From Adiantum capillus-veneris (Eukaryota > Streptophyta > Polypodiopsida > Polypodiales > Pteridaceae): a stretch of 64,000 bases of DNA. The stretch covers positions 92,060,842 through 92,124,841 of the forward strand of contig CM043953.1 of NCBI GenBank assembly GCA_014529385.2, written 5' to 3'. Each line of letters starts with the position of its first letter. Position 1 is the first letter of the stretch. Made by a program: the position numbers and the translations under genes. The notes below the pieces were generated by a model that made no database searches, was not told the DNA's origin, and was given only the letters and a program-made list of their open reading frames with translations. Shown here piece after piece: positions 19,610-30,513 of the stretch.

Positions 19610-20808
19610 ATGGCAGCCTCGAAGTCACCGGCAAAGAAGAAGAGAATGACAATCAAAGATTATCTGGACGAGGTGGAACCATTTGTCATTCCAGAGGGAA
19701 CACTAAAGCCCACCATCACCTGGATACAAGAAGATCTGTTAGAGTCAAACGACCTAAAGATCTACCAGGGGGTGTTCAAAGACAATGACGGCAATGTAAT
19801 AGAGCTGCCAATGCTACCAAGAGAGCTCAATGAATTTGTTCGAAGCAAAATGGCCGGCTACTTGGAGAAAATTGACCTCCATAACTATTTCAAAGCAATA
19901 CCAGCAGGAGTGGACGTCGAAAGAGTATGGGAGTTTGTAACAAGCATCAAAGAGGATGGAATGGCCAGGGTGACAGATTTGCACGGCAGACCCGATACAG
20001 AAATCATAATCACGGAGCGGGTTGTAGCCCATGCAGTAGATCTCTCCAATCAGGGAGACAGTGTGACAAAAAGAAGGGATGAAGTCTAGGTGTACTAAGA
20101 GAAAAAGGCCAATTACACCTTTGAAGACATCTTCAACCCAAAGGTGGCGATCATGAGCCAATTGTACAACCAATACTTCCACATGTGCACGAAGAGGCCA
20201 CAGAAGTACAGGATGCCGCCAGGTGCAATTGCCACAACGTTTACTTGGGCAATGACAAAAGGCACCCCAAAGATAATCAACTATGCGGCATACATACATG
20301 ACAGCTTGGTAAAAATGGGGAACAAAAAGCCAACCTACATAGTGCCAGGAGAAATGATAACCAAGGTAATTTATGCAGCACTACACACCAAGGGAAGGAA
20401 AACGAAAGCAGATAGAGACTGTAAGGGCAAACCTACAACTTTACCAGATAGCCCTAAACCCAGCCCACAACCATCACCACCACCATCACCACCTCCTAGC
20501 AGCCCTCCACCAGAAGATAGGGAGGCTGGGGACAATCAAGAAGAACACCAGGCTGAGGAGCAAGAGCAAAGTCCAGAACCTGAGCCCAAAGAAGAGACCA
20601 AGCCTTCGTCTGAACAAAAAGAGCTCTAGGAGGCATATTATGCATTTTTGGACGTGCTAGCTGCAGGCTATACAAGGGAAGAAGCCGCCACAATCGCATT
20701 CGACTTGGCGAGAACAAAGCATAAAGAACAGATGCCAGGCATTCGGCTAGTTGAGCTAAAGGAAATTTCTACCGACACGGTAGACCTGCACCCGAGACCT
20801 GCACCCGC
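19610..20808 (+). pseudogene. Downstream ORF cluster, part A (unrecognised)
   Basis: Start chosen at ATG 19610 (MAASKSPAKKKR), directly after a candidate splice acceptor. The frame continues through stops at 20087 (TAG), 20096 (TAA) and 20627 (TAG) to a 13 bp duplication at 20,783-20,808. Residues ~1-160 look globular, with VIPEGTLKPTITWIQEDL and LPRELNEFVRSKMAGYLEKI. A helical block follows (MSQLYNQYFHMCTKRPQKYR, then TKGTPKIINYAAYIHDSLVK and PGEMITKVIYAALHTKG), then a Pro/Ser-rich hinge (about 20,450-20,520) and an acidic Glu/Gln stretch. The block 'NYAAYI..S......IVPGEMITKVI' loosely recalls the 'putative plant transposon protein' domain (PF20167) of Athila-type elements, a weak impression only. 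It sits where env-like ORFs are found in some plant Gypsy elements, but I see no signal peptide or membrane segment. Confidence 0.5.
20783..20808 (+). repeat. 13 bp tandem duplication that shifts the frame
   Basis: gacctgcacccga is followed by gacctgcacccgc. Counting one copy instead of two brings the frame before it into register with the coiled-coil frame after it, so this duplication explains the break between parts A and B. Confidence 0.85.
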
Positions 20809-22205
20809 CCTCGAATGATTGGGACGTGGTGATGACAATGCTAGCTGGAATAAGAGCACAATTGGTGGCATCAGACGAAGAATTGATAACTCTAAAGGCC
20901 ACCGAAGAAAAGACTAAGATGGAAAGAGATATTCTGCGGGCACAAAGCCAAGGACAAAAAGAAAGAGAAGCTGACCTCCACGCCAGCTTGGCCACGGCTC
21001 TACAAAAGTGCCAAGCAAAGGAAGAAGCAAATGAGGCAGCAGCAAAAAGATTGCAAGCTGCTGAAGAAGAGTGTCTGCAACTCAGCAAGTCATTGCGAGA
21101 TGCTGAAAAAGAATGGGATAATCTGACACTCCAACTAGCAGAGGAAACTAAAGAAGTAGAGGCCATGAGGAATGCAAAGGAAAAGGCAGAGATAGAACAA
21201 GAAGCAAGCCTGGATGAAGTCCTTGAGCTCAAGGACCAATTAAAAGTTAAAGATCAAACCATCCAGAGGCTACGAGCATCACCTGCGAGAGTTAGAGCTA
21301 CAAGCTCGACTCAAATGATTTCCGAGAGTCAAATATATGAGGAGCAGATGCAAGAACTCCAGAAGGAGTTGACTCTCGAGAAGAAGCAGAGGTTGATGAT
21401 GGCTGAAGGTTCTATCGCAATGCAAACCAGAATGGAGGACAGCCAAAACGCCCTACAAGAAGAATTGGAGAGCATAAAGATAAAGCTCGAGGAGGCTAAA
21501 AAGGTAAATGCTGAACTCAATGACCTCCTCGTGACTATGGGCGGAGAAGCCGAAGCGGAAAAGCAGACACTCCTCAAGCAAATAGAGGAGTTGAAAGGCC
21601 GACAACAAGCAGAAGCAGAGAGCTCAGGGCCAGCTGCCAATGAGGACATCGACCTCGACAATGTGGCAGTTTCTGTGGACACACCCATGCCAGAGGAAAG
21701 CATAGCAGGCTCCTCTCAAGAGCTCCAGGATCTAACACAAGAAGAGGAGGAAAAATTGCGTAAAGCAATAGAGGCAGAGCTCAGAGAAAGCACAAAGGAA
21801 GCCTTGGAATGGGAACAAAGGGTTTTCAAATCTATGACAATTCAAAAAATTGACGCCAGCAATCTCAGGCGTGAATGGCTTCAACCCTCTCTCCCATATC
21901 TATTGCTGAAGTATGAGGCAACAACAATAAACATGCGAATCAGAGAAGAGCCAACGGTCCCTCTCTACAACGCAGACACCTCGAGGCCAGAAGGAGTAAA
22001 GCTAATAGTGGATTCTCAGCCAAAGTGGAGGAAGGCTTGGCTTACCAAGTACCCGCAATACCTAATACACTTGGTAGAGGCACCTAAACACATCAGAGAT
22101 AACCTCAGCTTCTGTCCTCTACCGAGGGTTAGGACGTGGAAAGCACAAGAAATCTTACAAAGAAGCCAACCCACTTGGCTGAACTACCCAAAGCTGCAGG
22201 CGTGA
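20809..22205 (+). pseudogene. Downstream ORF cluster, part B: long coiled-coil protein
   Basis: Open frame of about 460 codons. Residues ~15-160 and ~175-265 are strongly heptad-like and rich in Ala, Glu, Lys, Leu and Gln (for example EEKTKMERDILRAQSQGQKE and LQKELTLEKKQRLMMAEG), separated by a short Ser/Thr-rich break. An acidic linker and a short helix (TQEEEEKLRKAIEAELRE) follow. The last ~120 residues look globular with WLQPSLPYLLLKYEA and WRKAWLTKYPQYLIHLVEA. The layout suggests a self-associating rod, perhaps particle- or RNA-associated. No family recognised. The frame closes at 22203, but the coding pattern carries on in another frame. Confidence 0.6.
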
Positions 22206-22609
22206 AGGCAGGTGAGAGAATAAGTGTACAATACATGGTGAAAACACTAACGGGCGCCATAAAGTTGTTCACTGGCTCACTTGACCTTACATGCATCATG
22301 ATGAGAAAGATTTGCAAAACCATCCTAGCAGTGTTTGAGACCTTCAAGCCAGGTTAAGTGACTGACAGCATATTCTTCTTCCAGGACACATACAGATGTG
22401 CTTATGATATGTCAGGTCAGCCTTCCAAGGAGGTGATACATGCGTTGTATCAAAGAATTATGTTTCTCCCATCCTATCATCTCCAGGCATTTGAAGAAGA
22501 ATTCTACACGGGGTTCTTCACCATGCATACAGATATCTTTGGCCCAACAATGCTAAATCTACATGCACGGTACAAATCACTGCTAAAGATGAGGGAGACT
22601 ATAAGATGA
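22206..22609 (+). pseudogene. Downstream ORF cluster, part C: helical C-terminus
   Basis: After a frame change near 22.2 kb the reading continues with VKAGERISVQYMVKTLTGAI and MMRKICKTILAVFETFKPG, a TAA/GTG junction at 22355, then FFFQDTYRCAYDMSGQPSKE and FTMHTDIFGPTMLNLHARYK, ending at 22609. It is mostly helical with no recognised motif, and ends 35 bp before the polypurine tract, so it forms the C-terminus of the last protein of the element. Confidence 0.5.
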
Positions 22610-22644
22610 AGCAAAGGATCAAGGCCATGTCGGGGACGACATGA

Positions 22645-22660
22645 ACAAGGAGGGGGGGGA
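22645..22660 (+). other. Polypurine tract of the giant Gypsy element
   Basis: caaggagggggggga directly abuts the 3' LTR; it would prime plus-strand DNA synthesis. Confidence 0.92.
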
Positions 22661-23600
22661 TGTTAGAAGCTGGACACACCCCACGGCATCTCACTACTCG
22701 GCAGACTATTATTTTTTGTAATTATTCATTCGTCAAAGAAAACCCGATTTTTCACCTTGTAAATATTGGAACTTACAGAAGTTTCCAGCTTGTATCCCAA
22801 TTTTGATAGTTAGATGGAGTAGATGGATGATTTTGGAACTTTAGGGTTTGAGAAGTTGTAAGGTATATATACCACTTTTTGACCTTAATGAAAAAACCCC
22901 CCCTTTTGTCATTTTAAAACAAGTATGAAGTCTGTGAGTGAGCGTACTGTGTACGTGAGAGAGAGTGTGAGCTTTGTCTTGACACTACGTGTGCTACGGT
23001 GGTCGGAATCGAGTGTGGAGAAGTGCAACGTGTTGCCCCCGACTAGAGCTACAAGCCGATACCAACATTGCGCGTGTACGGTCCGGCTTTGGGAGCTTCT
23101 TCTACGAGCTTCATCGGTTGTTTGGGTGAGCATACGTTATCTGATTTTGCATTGTAGCATATCCACGCGTTCACATTGAGTAGAGCTACACATTAGGCAC
23201 TTCAGATTTCTGAAACGAAGACCTACAGATTTTGGCCAGACATCCTACGTGTTTCTGCACCGAGTGTTTTGGGCCATGATTTTGGTTCATAGACCTTAAG
23301 GAGAGTGGCCTATAGGTATTAGTAGGGTCTCCTTCAAGTTCTATGGTGTTTCGAAAGTGTTTGATGGGTGTTCGGCTCTATCAAGCGTTGTAGGAAGATT
23401 CCTCTTTTGCACTTTTGAAGACTGTGACTTAGACAATCGGTAGGGACCTCTGTAGGAATTAGTTAGGAGTCGGTTGAGTGTAGGTTGACACCTTATGCTT
23501 GTTTCCACGCGCCAGCGGGTCGAGCTTCGTACTTAGTTGACATTACTTGTTAGGTGAGTTCTCGTTGTGCTGACGTCCGTCGCGGCGTACCCGTCCAACA
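22661..23600 (+). repeat. 3' LTR of the giant Gypsy element
   Basis: 940 bp, nearly identical to 2809-3748; differences are mostly transitions. Palindrome half-site agacatcctacgt at 23,238-23,250. Confidence 0.96.
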
Positions 23601-23605
23601 ACTCA

Positions 23606-24082
23606 TCATCTATGGTTCGCCATAGCGTGTCCCGGGCTTATCAATTCTGTCTAGACACTCTCCAATGTACACTAGGGACTCTAATACTAGCCAACCTTCT
23701 GCCATGCTACCCTCCGGACGTGCCTTCTGATGAAAATATCCCTTGAGCGTTTTCATGAAACGTTCTCAAAAGAACATCCATCTAGAATGTACTGTGCCAG
23801 CTATTTCCACCTCATCAACTATGTGAACAAGAAGATGCACTTGAATGGTTAGCATGGTAGTAGGAAAATGTTTCTCAAACATGCACACAACCTCCGTAGC
23901 ATGTAGTTTAGCGAATGGTATGGAGTCTACGTTGATCTCCTTTCGTGATATCCATTACACCAACTTCACAAGTTTGTAGATTGTGTTACGGACGTCAAGA
24001 GACAAACATCCCTCAATGAAAACCGGTAAAATAAACTGCAAAACACGTGCAACAATGATATTAAAGTCCACACACAAATTTG
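23606..24082 (-). pseudogene. CACTA TNP2, DUF4218-like segment
   Basis: Minus-strand translation of this stretch, with a few stops, gives FEKHFPTTMLTIQVHLLVHI, then VDEVEIAGTVHSRWMFF, FMKTLKGYFHQKARPEGSMA and EGWLVLESLVYIGECL. This matches the well-known plant block with FPPSFF..M.HL..HL...., RWMYPFER, KL-KGYV.N..RPE.SI.EGYL (DUF4218). It should lie several hundred residues after the TNP2 zinc segment, but here it follows within about 100 bp, so the TNP2 catalytic core is deleted. Confidence 0.8.
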
Positions 24083-24815
24083 TTACACAATTTCCACTAC
24101 TCGATATCTTTCGGAATCACATTTCGGACACTTCTCCATGTCTATGTATTCCCCTATGAAAAGAATGCAGTCATTAGGACAAGCGTGGATCGAATTGTAA
24201 TCCATCCCCAAGTTTCGCAAAATCTTTCTTGCTTCCTCTCGGGAATCTGGCATCACATTATCAGCTGGTAGTATGTGCTCTTTGAGCAATCTACACAACA
24301 CGAAAATACGGTACAATTGTGTAAAAATCTTGTCGATCATTATACATTTAGAGTTTTATTAAAGTAAACTAATTGTAATAGATCACCTAAAAAGTGCTGT
24401 GACGCTAGTGTCACTCCATCCAAACTTTGTCTGCATGTTGAGAAGAACCAGGAGCGCTTTCAATCTAGACACACGTGCTCCATTATACAATGGCGTATCG
24501 GCTTCACTTTTCATATCATCATAGACAAGCCTTTCTGAATCCATGATTGTCTCGATCATTTCATCAATCTCCGGCTCAAAAATTGCTTCGTTGGGAATGT
24601 GGTCTACATGATCATCCCCCGAGCTGTCAGAGGCTACATCTTGTGGCCTCACATATACTGCTTGACCAAAGCGCCTGCGAACATGTCTATTGGGTTGCAA
24701 GATTGCTGCCTATTGGCCAGCGTCAAAGTCCGGCGAGTTATAATTGGCAACGATTTGATCTATAATAGATGGATCAAACTCGCCAAATTCGCGAACGTGC
24801 TGCAAAGAAACGCGT
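24083..24815 (-). pseudogene. CACTA TNP2, N-terminal and zinc segment with a probable intron
   Basis: Minus strand. From 24,815: VREFGEFDPSIID, one stop, then ADTPLYNGARVSRLKALLVL and TKFGWSDTSVTALF, the conserved TPLY.G....S.L..LL.L....GWSD block. After an AG/GTGATC donor near 24,385 and a tgtgtag acceptor near 24,292 (intron about 95 bp) the text resumes with LKEHILPADNVMPDSREEAR and LGMDYNSIHACPNDCILF, then CPKCDSERYR. HACPNDC...CPKC.S.RYK is the TNP2 signature. The segment is in frame with the N-terminus at 30.5-30.6 kb once the intervening element and one 4 bp duplicate are discounted. Confidence 0.85.
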
Positions 24816-25956
24816 TGTCAGGAGTTTTTTGGAGCAAGGGATTGCGCATATGTCAATATACATGCATGGTGCATCAAATAAAGAATTGCCCATTTTTCAG
24901 AGCCAGGTGGTTACGTGGGGCCCACATGTGTACAGGTAGGACATCATGTACATAGTGCAGCGATTTTCACTATTATCAATACTAGTGTGTTTTTTCTACA
25001 ATAAGGAGGAGTTGGTAGCGCGTAAAAATTCTCGAGGAAGCTATCCGCGGGCCGACGACGTGAGGTCAGCAGGTGCGTCAGATGGCATCTAGTGGCGTCA
25101 GGAGGGCGAACGAGGTCAATATTTGCACGCGGATGAGGACGGACACAACGTGGGTGTTTTATTGTGAGAGTTATGTAGAAAGGTCATCATTAGGACCACT
25201 TTTTTGGGCCACTTCACGTGGTGGCGAGATGCATTATTGGAAGAAAGCTGAGTACCAGGTGTGCGAATGATGCAAAAAGGTGACAACTATGCACTGCGAG
25301 GTCAGTTTTTGGCCTGTTCGGGGTCCGTTTGAGGTCATCTAAAAGGCCAAGGGTGACCAACTAATAAAGCTAAGTGTGGGAACTGAAAAATCAGAGAGAA
25401 GACCAGAAAAAACGTGGATAAGAGAGGAGGAACAGCCGCAGGTGTGTTTTTGCTCATTTTGGAGCCTGTTTTGGCCGTAAACTGCTCATCCGAGGTCGGA
25501 TTTGAGCACTTTGACATTGTAGACTGGGGTTTTGGGCCGTTTCGGACGCGATGGCGCTGTCCATTTTGCCAAATTCCTCACTCTTTTCCTGCTGTTTTTC
25601 TGTGTAAGTTTCTCCTATGAGCGAAGTTTCTGCTCTAGTTTGTGATCGTATCTGGCTTATTTTACCCATAATGTGTGAGCTATTTGTCCCATTGGTGTTG
25701 GCCCAAGCTCAATTGTATCTAGACATCAAAAATTCTCATCTTTTGAGCTGAGTTTTTTGGGTGTGTGTGTGTGTGTGTGTCTGTGTGGAGTGGGCAAGTG
25801 GATAGTCTCTCTCCTCTCACTCCAGAGGTGTGTTCCCTGTCTCGGCCAGGTGTGTTGTCTAAGCCGAGTGGTGCCCCATAGTGTGTGTGTGTATCTTTCC
25901 AAGAGTGTGTGTCGGGTCGTTATAGAGGCGCTGTGTGTGTTTTCATCCCGCTCACA
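24816..25956 (+). repeat. 5' LTR of gag-protease element
   Basis: 1141 bp, TG...CA. Contains a short (GT)n run near 25,760. Confidence 0.95.
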
Positions 25957-27030
25957 TTCTTTTGGTGCCCCCAGTGAGGATCTTCTTCGAGTACCTTCTG
26001 CTTCGAGCTTCAAGCTTCAAGCTTCGGGATTACAGGTTGCAGGTTGCAGACTACAGGTTACAGGTTACAGGTTACAGATACAGGTACAGGTACAGGTGAT
26101 TAACACAGATACAGGTAGCTGGAGTACAGTGATATACTAGCAGTGATGTCACTTGCAGTTGTTGTGGGAATGCATCACTTGGCGCCTATTTGAGCGCATT
26201 GTCTGCTGGATTGTACGTTACTTGTGGAAACTGCCATTGTACGCATTTGTGGAGCCATACTTGGTTGTATTTGGCAGTCCCAACCATTTCTGAGACTTGG
26301 TCTGGAAGATAGTCATTTCTGAGACTTGACTATATGCGATTTGCATTAGTCTTCATGTGAATGTCGATAGGGTGAGGTTTTTATTGAGCTGGGGGATTCT
26401 CAAATGTGGAGATCCTTTCGGTGATACAGGTAGCTGGAGCACCCTTTTTGTGACCTTGCCATAGGCTATGTACTAGTGAGTCCTATTTGATGCTCGGGTT
26501 CTATTGTTGGCAGTTTAAGCATACAGATACAGTCTATATTTTGGGTTCCTACTGCTCTACTTTTGGGGAAACTCTGTCGAAATTTTCCCAAGTTATGATG
26601 GCTGGTTTTTTGGTATTTTGAGCCATTTATGCTGTTATGCTGCTGAAATTTTGGCAAAATCAGAGGTTGAGTCAGGTGTGCCTTCTTGGGAGCTTCATGG
26701 TTGGCTTTAATGGATGATCAAAATGGCCCTCAGTTCACTCCTTTTCATTTAACTCAAAGAATTCAGATTAATGTTCATGTGTCCAGGAAGATCTTTTTCC
26801 AGCAGCGCATAGTCTTTATGTTTGGGCCAAGAAGATTGAGAGAGATCCTGGAATGTCCTTTGCCTGTTGTCATTCCGATGATTAACTATGAAAGCTCATT
26901 TGATGTGCATGTGTTTGTCCTTATCTAAAGTTGAGCTCCATTAAAGTTTCTGGGGATTGGGTAGTCAAAAGTCTTGGGTTCTGGCACGTGTGTTCGAAGG
27001 GGTTCTCAAAGCATTGTAACTTGGGTAGCC
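25957..27030 (+). other. Leader of gag-protease element
   Basis: Begins ttcttttggtgcccccagtg, the expected primer-site position; I cannot assign the tRNA. A minisatellite of caggtt/acaggt units lies at about 26,030-26,115. The 26,360-26,450 stretch closely resembles the leader of the Copia element at 32,800-32,900. A shared ggaaactctg...ttttccca block is at about 26,568-26,592. Confidence 0.65.
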
Positions 27031-28509
27031 ATGGCTTTCTCTTATCCCGAGTTTCATGGAAGAAGTGATGAAGATGTGGAAGAATTTTTGGAAAAGATGG
27101 AGGTTGCCTGCATTAGCAACCAGATTCATGACCCTACTCAAATGTTACGCCTTCTCCAAATTTGTTTGAAGAGTGATGCATGAGTTTGGTCCAAGGCATT
27201 TGAAGAGGAGTTGCGTGCAACAGATCCACCTATAAGATTGAGTTGGGACAATCTAAGGCATGGATTGGAAGTGGAGTTTGTGAAGATAGAAGATCCTGAC
27301 AAAGTGTGGCAAGAAGTACAAGGTTTGGTGCAAAAGGAAGGTGAGCCAGTAGATGCGTACATACGTAAGTTTTCATTGTCATGGGAGCGAATGTGCAAGG
27401 CTTTAGCACCACAGGTACCCCCGCCTGACATGATGAAGAAGGACAGGTTCTTGGCTGGTCTTTGGGAGAATATACGTTGGAGGGTGGAGCTAAAGAAGCC
27501 TAGGACATATGAGGATGCACTAGAGGTAGCAAGGAACAAAGAGTGGAAGCTGAGGAAAATGAGCCAGTTAGGGGTGGAGTCTTTGCCAATGAGGTCTGAA
27601 TTTCAGCCTATAGAGTCTTTACAAGGGCGCATGTCAGGGGTTCATCATGAACCAGTAGTTACTACTCAGGTTATGCCAGCAGTGGTCACTACAGCAGTGC
27701 AAGATGATGGGCTAAGGCAAGACATGAGGCAAGTGGTAGATTTGATGAAGAATCTCAGCCTAAACATGCTAGGTCAAGTGGGAAATAGTCGAGGTCGAGG
27801 GAGGTTTGCAAATCATCAAGGAGGTGAAGAAAGGACTAGGAATGGTGTTGGACAAAGCAATGGTAGGTTTTGGAGGCAGACGCCCACATGTTATAATTGT
27901 GGAGAGTTGGGTCATATCAGCCCGCAATGTGATAAGCCACCAAGGATGGGGGGAGACATGTATCCATTGCCAAGACAGGTGCTAACTAGGTCAAATGATT
28001 ATGGCATCGAAATTAAGGGAGACGAAGGAACTAGTGGACTGACCCAAGAGGAAAAGGGAAAGACAAAAGTGCTAAGTGTAGTCACCTTGGAGAAGGCATC
28101 AAAGCTAGAGGATACATTAGTGATGCCTATTGGGAAGAGGACCACAGAGGATAAGGAAGGAAGAAGTGCCCCAGGTCCTAGTAAGAAGAAAGGAAAGAGC
28201 CATGAAGGCGAGGATGTCAAGGCCAAGAGGAAAAGGAGAGCTCGTCGAAAGTTTCATGTTTCAGATTTTCCACTAGGGGATGGGCAATTAAGCTATGACT
28301 TGAAGGAGGATCTGACGAGCAGGAAGGCAGATGTTACTTTTGGGCAGCTTATAGAGATGGTACCTAAGCTAAAGCGACAGTGGAAGAGGATGGTTAACCC
28401 AATGGAGAAAGAACCAGAGAGAGGTTCAGTGAAGGTGTTGGCAATGGACGAGCTACCAGACATTTGTCCAATAGTAGATGTGTGGCATAAAAGGAAAAAT
28501 TTGGGATAA
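27031..28509 (+). pseudogene. gag: Gag of non-autonomous Gypsy element
   Basis: Start at ATG 27031 (MAFSYPEFHG, a typical Gypsy capsid start). In-frame TGA at 27181 in DA/VWSKAFEEE, where the family usually has an Arg (CGA to TGA would explain it). Capsid core: WDNLRHGLEVEFVK, VDAYIRKFSLSWERMCKAL, RFLAGLWENIRWRVEL. Zinc knuckle CYNCGELGHISPQC (CX2CX4HX4C) at 27,889-27,930. A Lys/Arg/Glu-rich tail follows (KRKRRARRKFHVSDF). The frame ends at TAA 28507 and continues in the same frame into the protease. It would package element RNA into particles made by or shared with a helper. Confidence 0.88.
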
Positions 28510-29334
28510 GGTTATGTGGATGGCGGAGCCCAAATATGCGTCATAACACACTCATGCGTTGAGAAGATGGGTCTCACAGTAGCTGGGGTGTCAGGTTTTC
28601 GGATCAGATTGGCAAACCATCAAAAAGTAAAATGCTTAGGTGTTGTAAAGAGCTTAGAAGTGGAGGCATATGATGCAAAGGCAGTGGTTGATTTTCATGT
28701 GATTCCAGTAGGGTTGGGAGCATATCCTATTATACTGGGCAGACCATGGTTACGTGCAGTGGGAGCTGTTCAAGATTGGCGACATGGTACAATTAGCCTC
28801 TATGGAAAGACAAGTACCAAGAAGCTTTATAATATGGACACAAGGAAGCGATTGGAGGAGCTTTATGAAGATGAGGATGAGTCTAGTGATGAAGACTATT
28901 CCACAGTGACTGATGAGGACAATGATAGTACTACCAGCAGTGATAAGGATGCTGATGTTTCATTTCTTTTTATGGACAAAGAAATCCAGGAGGATGGTTT
29001 AGTTGCATTTGCAAATGAGGATGAAATTGAAGGGCCTTATGAAGTGATTGAAGGGCTGATGCAAACCAAGGTTGAGTTTTCAAAGTAGCATGAATTGATG
29101 ACACAAATGATCAGTGGTGGAGACGTCTCAGCTATGGAGAAGGGAATATATTTGCACATGCCGGTCTATGCCAAATTATTTGATGCTTTTCTTGATGCCA
29201 GATTGATATATGGAATCTCTACAAGTTTTCCTTGGGAATCAGGTGGAACCGTGATTAAGCTTTTCATGCAGGGAATGCAAAGTGTTTCTGTGTGGGATCC
29301 AGGTGGAATGAATATCTCTTTTTGTTGCTGCTGA
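28510..29334 (+). pseudogene. Protease and acidic tail of non-autonomous Gypsy element
   Basis: Same frame as gag. Retropepsin-like signature YVDGGAQICVITHSCVEKMG (D-G-G-A in place of D-S/T-G-A), then YPIILGRPWLRAVGAVQDW (ILGRPW motif). A long acidic stretch follows (EDEDESSDEDYSTVTDED) and, past a TAG at 29086, about 80 more residues with IYLHMPVYAKLFDAFLDARL that I do not recognise. No polymerase follows. The Gly after the catalytic Asp is unusual, but the key Asp is present. Confidence 0.8.
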
Positions 29335-29350
29335 GCATGAATGCTCTAGC

Positions 29351-29365
29351 AGGCTAGGGGGTGGG
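29351..29365 (+). other. Polypurine tract of gag-protease element
   Basis: aggctagggggtggg just before the 3' LTR. Confidence 0.8.
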
Positions 29366-29372
29366 CAAATTA

Positions 29373-30513
29373 TGTCAGGAGTTTTTTGGAGAAAGGGATT
29401 GCGCATATGTACATATACATGCATGGTGCATCAAATAAAGAATGGCCCATTTTTCAGAGCCAGGTGGTTACGTGGGGCCCACATGTGTACAGGTAGGACA
29501 GCATGTACATAGTGCAACGATTTTCACTATTATCAATACTAGTGTGTTTTTTCTACAATAAGGAGGAGTTGGTAGCGCGTAAAAATTCTCGAGGAAGCTA
29601 TCCGTGGGCCGACGACGTGAGGTCAGCAGGTGCGTCAGATGGCATCTAGTGGCGTCAGGAGGGCGAACGAGGTCAATATTTGCACGCGGATGAGGACGGA
29701 CACAACGTGGGTGTTTTATTGTGAGAGTTATGCAAAAAGGTCATCATTAGGACCAATTTTTGGGGCCACTTCACGTGGTGGCGAGATGCATTATTGGAAA
29801 AAAGCTAAGTACCAGGTTTGCGAATGATGCAAAAAGGTGACAACTATGCACTGCGAGGTCAGTTTTTGGCCTGTTCGGGGTCCGTTTGAGGTCATCTAAA
29901 AGGCCAAGGGTGCCCAACTAATAAAGCTAAGTGTGGGAACTGAAAAATCAGAGAGAAGACCAGAAAAAACGTGGAGAAGAGAGGAGGAACAGCCGCAGGT
30001 GTGTTTTTGCTCATTTTGGAGCCTGTTTTGGCCGTAAACTGCTCATCCGAGGTCGGATTTGAGCACTTTGACATTGTAGACTGGGGTTTTGGGCCATTCC
30101 GGACGCGATGGCGCTGTCCATTTTGCCAAATTCTTCACTCCTTTCTTGCTGTTTTTCTGTGTAAGTTTCTCCTATGAGCGAAGTTTCTGCTCTAGTTTGT
30201 GATCGTATCTGGCTTATTTTACCCATAATGTGTGAGCTATTTGCCCCATTGGTGTTGGCCCAAGCTCAATTGTATCTAGACATCAGAAATTCTCATCTTT
30301 TGAGCTGAGTTTTTTGGGTGTGTGTGTGTGTGTGTGTCTGTGTGGAGTGGGCAAGTGGATAGCCTCTCTCCTCTCACTCCAGAGGTGTGTTCCCTGTCTC
30401 GGCCAGGTGTGTTGTCTAAGCCGAGTGGTGCCCCATAGTGTGTGTGTGTATCTTCCCAAGAGTGTGTGTCGGGTCGTTATAGAGGTGCTGTGTGTGTTTT
30501 CATCCCGCTCACA
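29373..30513 (+). repeat. 3' LTR of gag-protease element
   Basis: 1141 bp copy of 24816-25956. Confidence 0.95.

Larger units (their letters stand above)
2809..23600 (+). mobile_element. Giant Ty3/Gypsy LTR retrotransposon, 20.8 kb, with extra ORFs
   Basis: Two direct 940 bp LTRs (2809-3748 and 22661-23600) begin TGTTAGAAG and end CCAACA. Flanks are GCTCA (2804-2808) and ACTCA (23601-23605), a 5 bp target duplication with one transition. A tRNA-Asp-like primer site follows the 5' LTR and a polypurine tract precedes the 3' LTR. Inside, in order: palindrome-bearing leader, truncated Copia insert, unknown ORF1, gag with two zinc knuckles, protease, reverse transcriptase, RNase H, integrase, second protease-like domain, long non-coding stretch with a palindrome array, and a coiled-coil ORF cluster. 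The Asp primer site and domain types suggest the Tat/Athila side of Gypsy, which is inference. The LTRs differ at roughly 40 sites by eye (about 4%), and stops interrupt every ORF, so it is inactive. Confidence 0.93.
24816..30513 (+). mobile_element. Non-autonomous Gypsy element with gag and protease only, 5.7 kb
   Basis: Two direct LTRs of 1141 bp each (24816-25956 and 29373-30513), TGTCAGG...CTCACA. The 4 bp flanks are both GCGT (24812-24815 and 30514-30517). Internal DNA holds a 1 kb leader, gag with a zinc knuckle, a protease domain and a short tail. There is no RT, RNase H or integrase, so it depends on a helper element. By eye the LTRs differ at about 25 sites (roughly 2%). It is inserted in an exon of the CACTA transposase gene. 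The architecture is like the TR-GAG class but keeps a protease. Confidence 0.9.

Noticed and set aside
20373-20660. His-rich ORF (HHHHHH) overlapping the downstream ORF
   Set aside because: Out-of-frame reading of the proline-rich hinge (ccaccatcacc repeats).
25957-25980. Primer site of the gag-protease element as tRNA-Met
   Set aside because: The sequence (tggtgccccc) does not match tggtatcagagc; the tRNA is left unassigned.
25335-26140. ORFs within LTRs of the gag-protease element, present again at 29.9-30.6 kb
   Set aside because: Present twice only because LTRs are repeated; no coding features.
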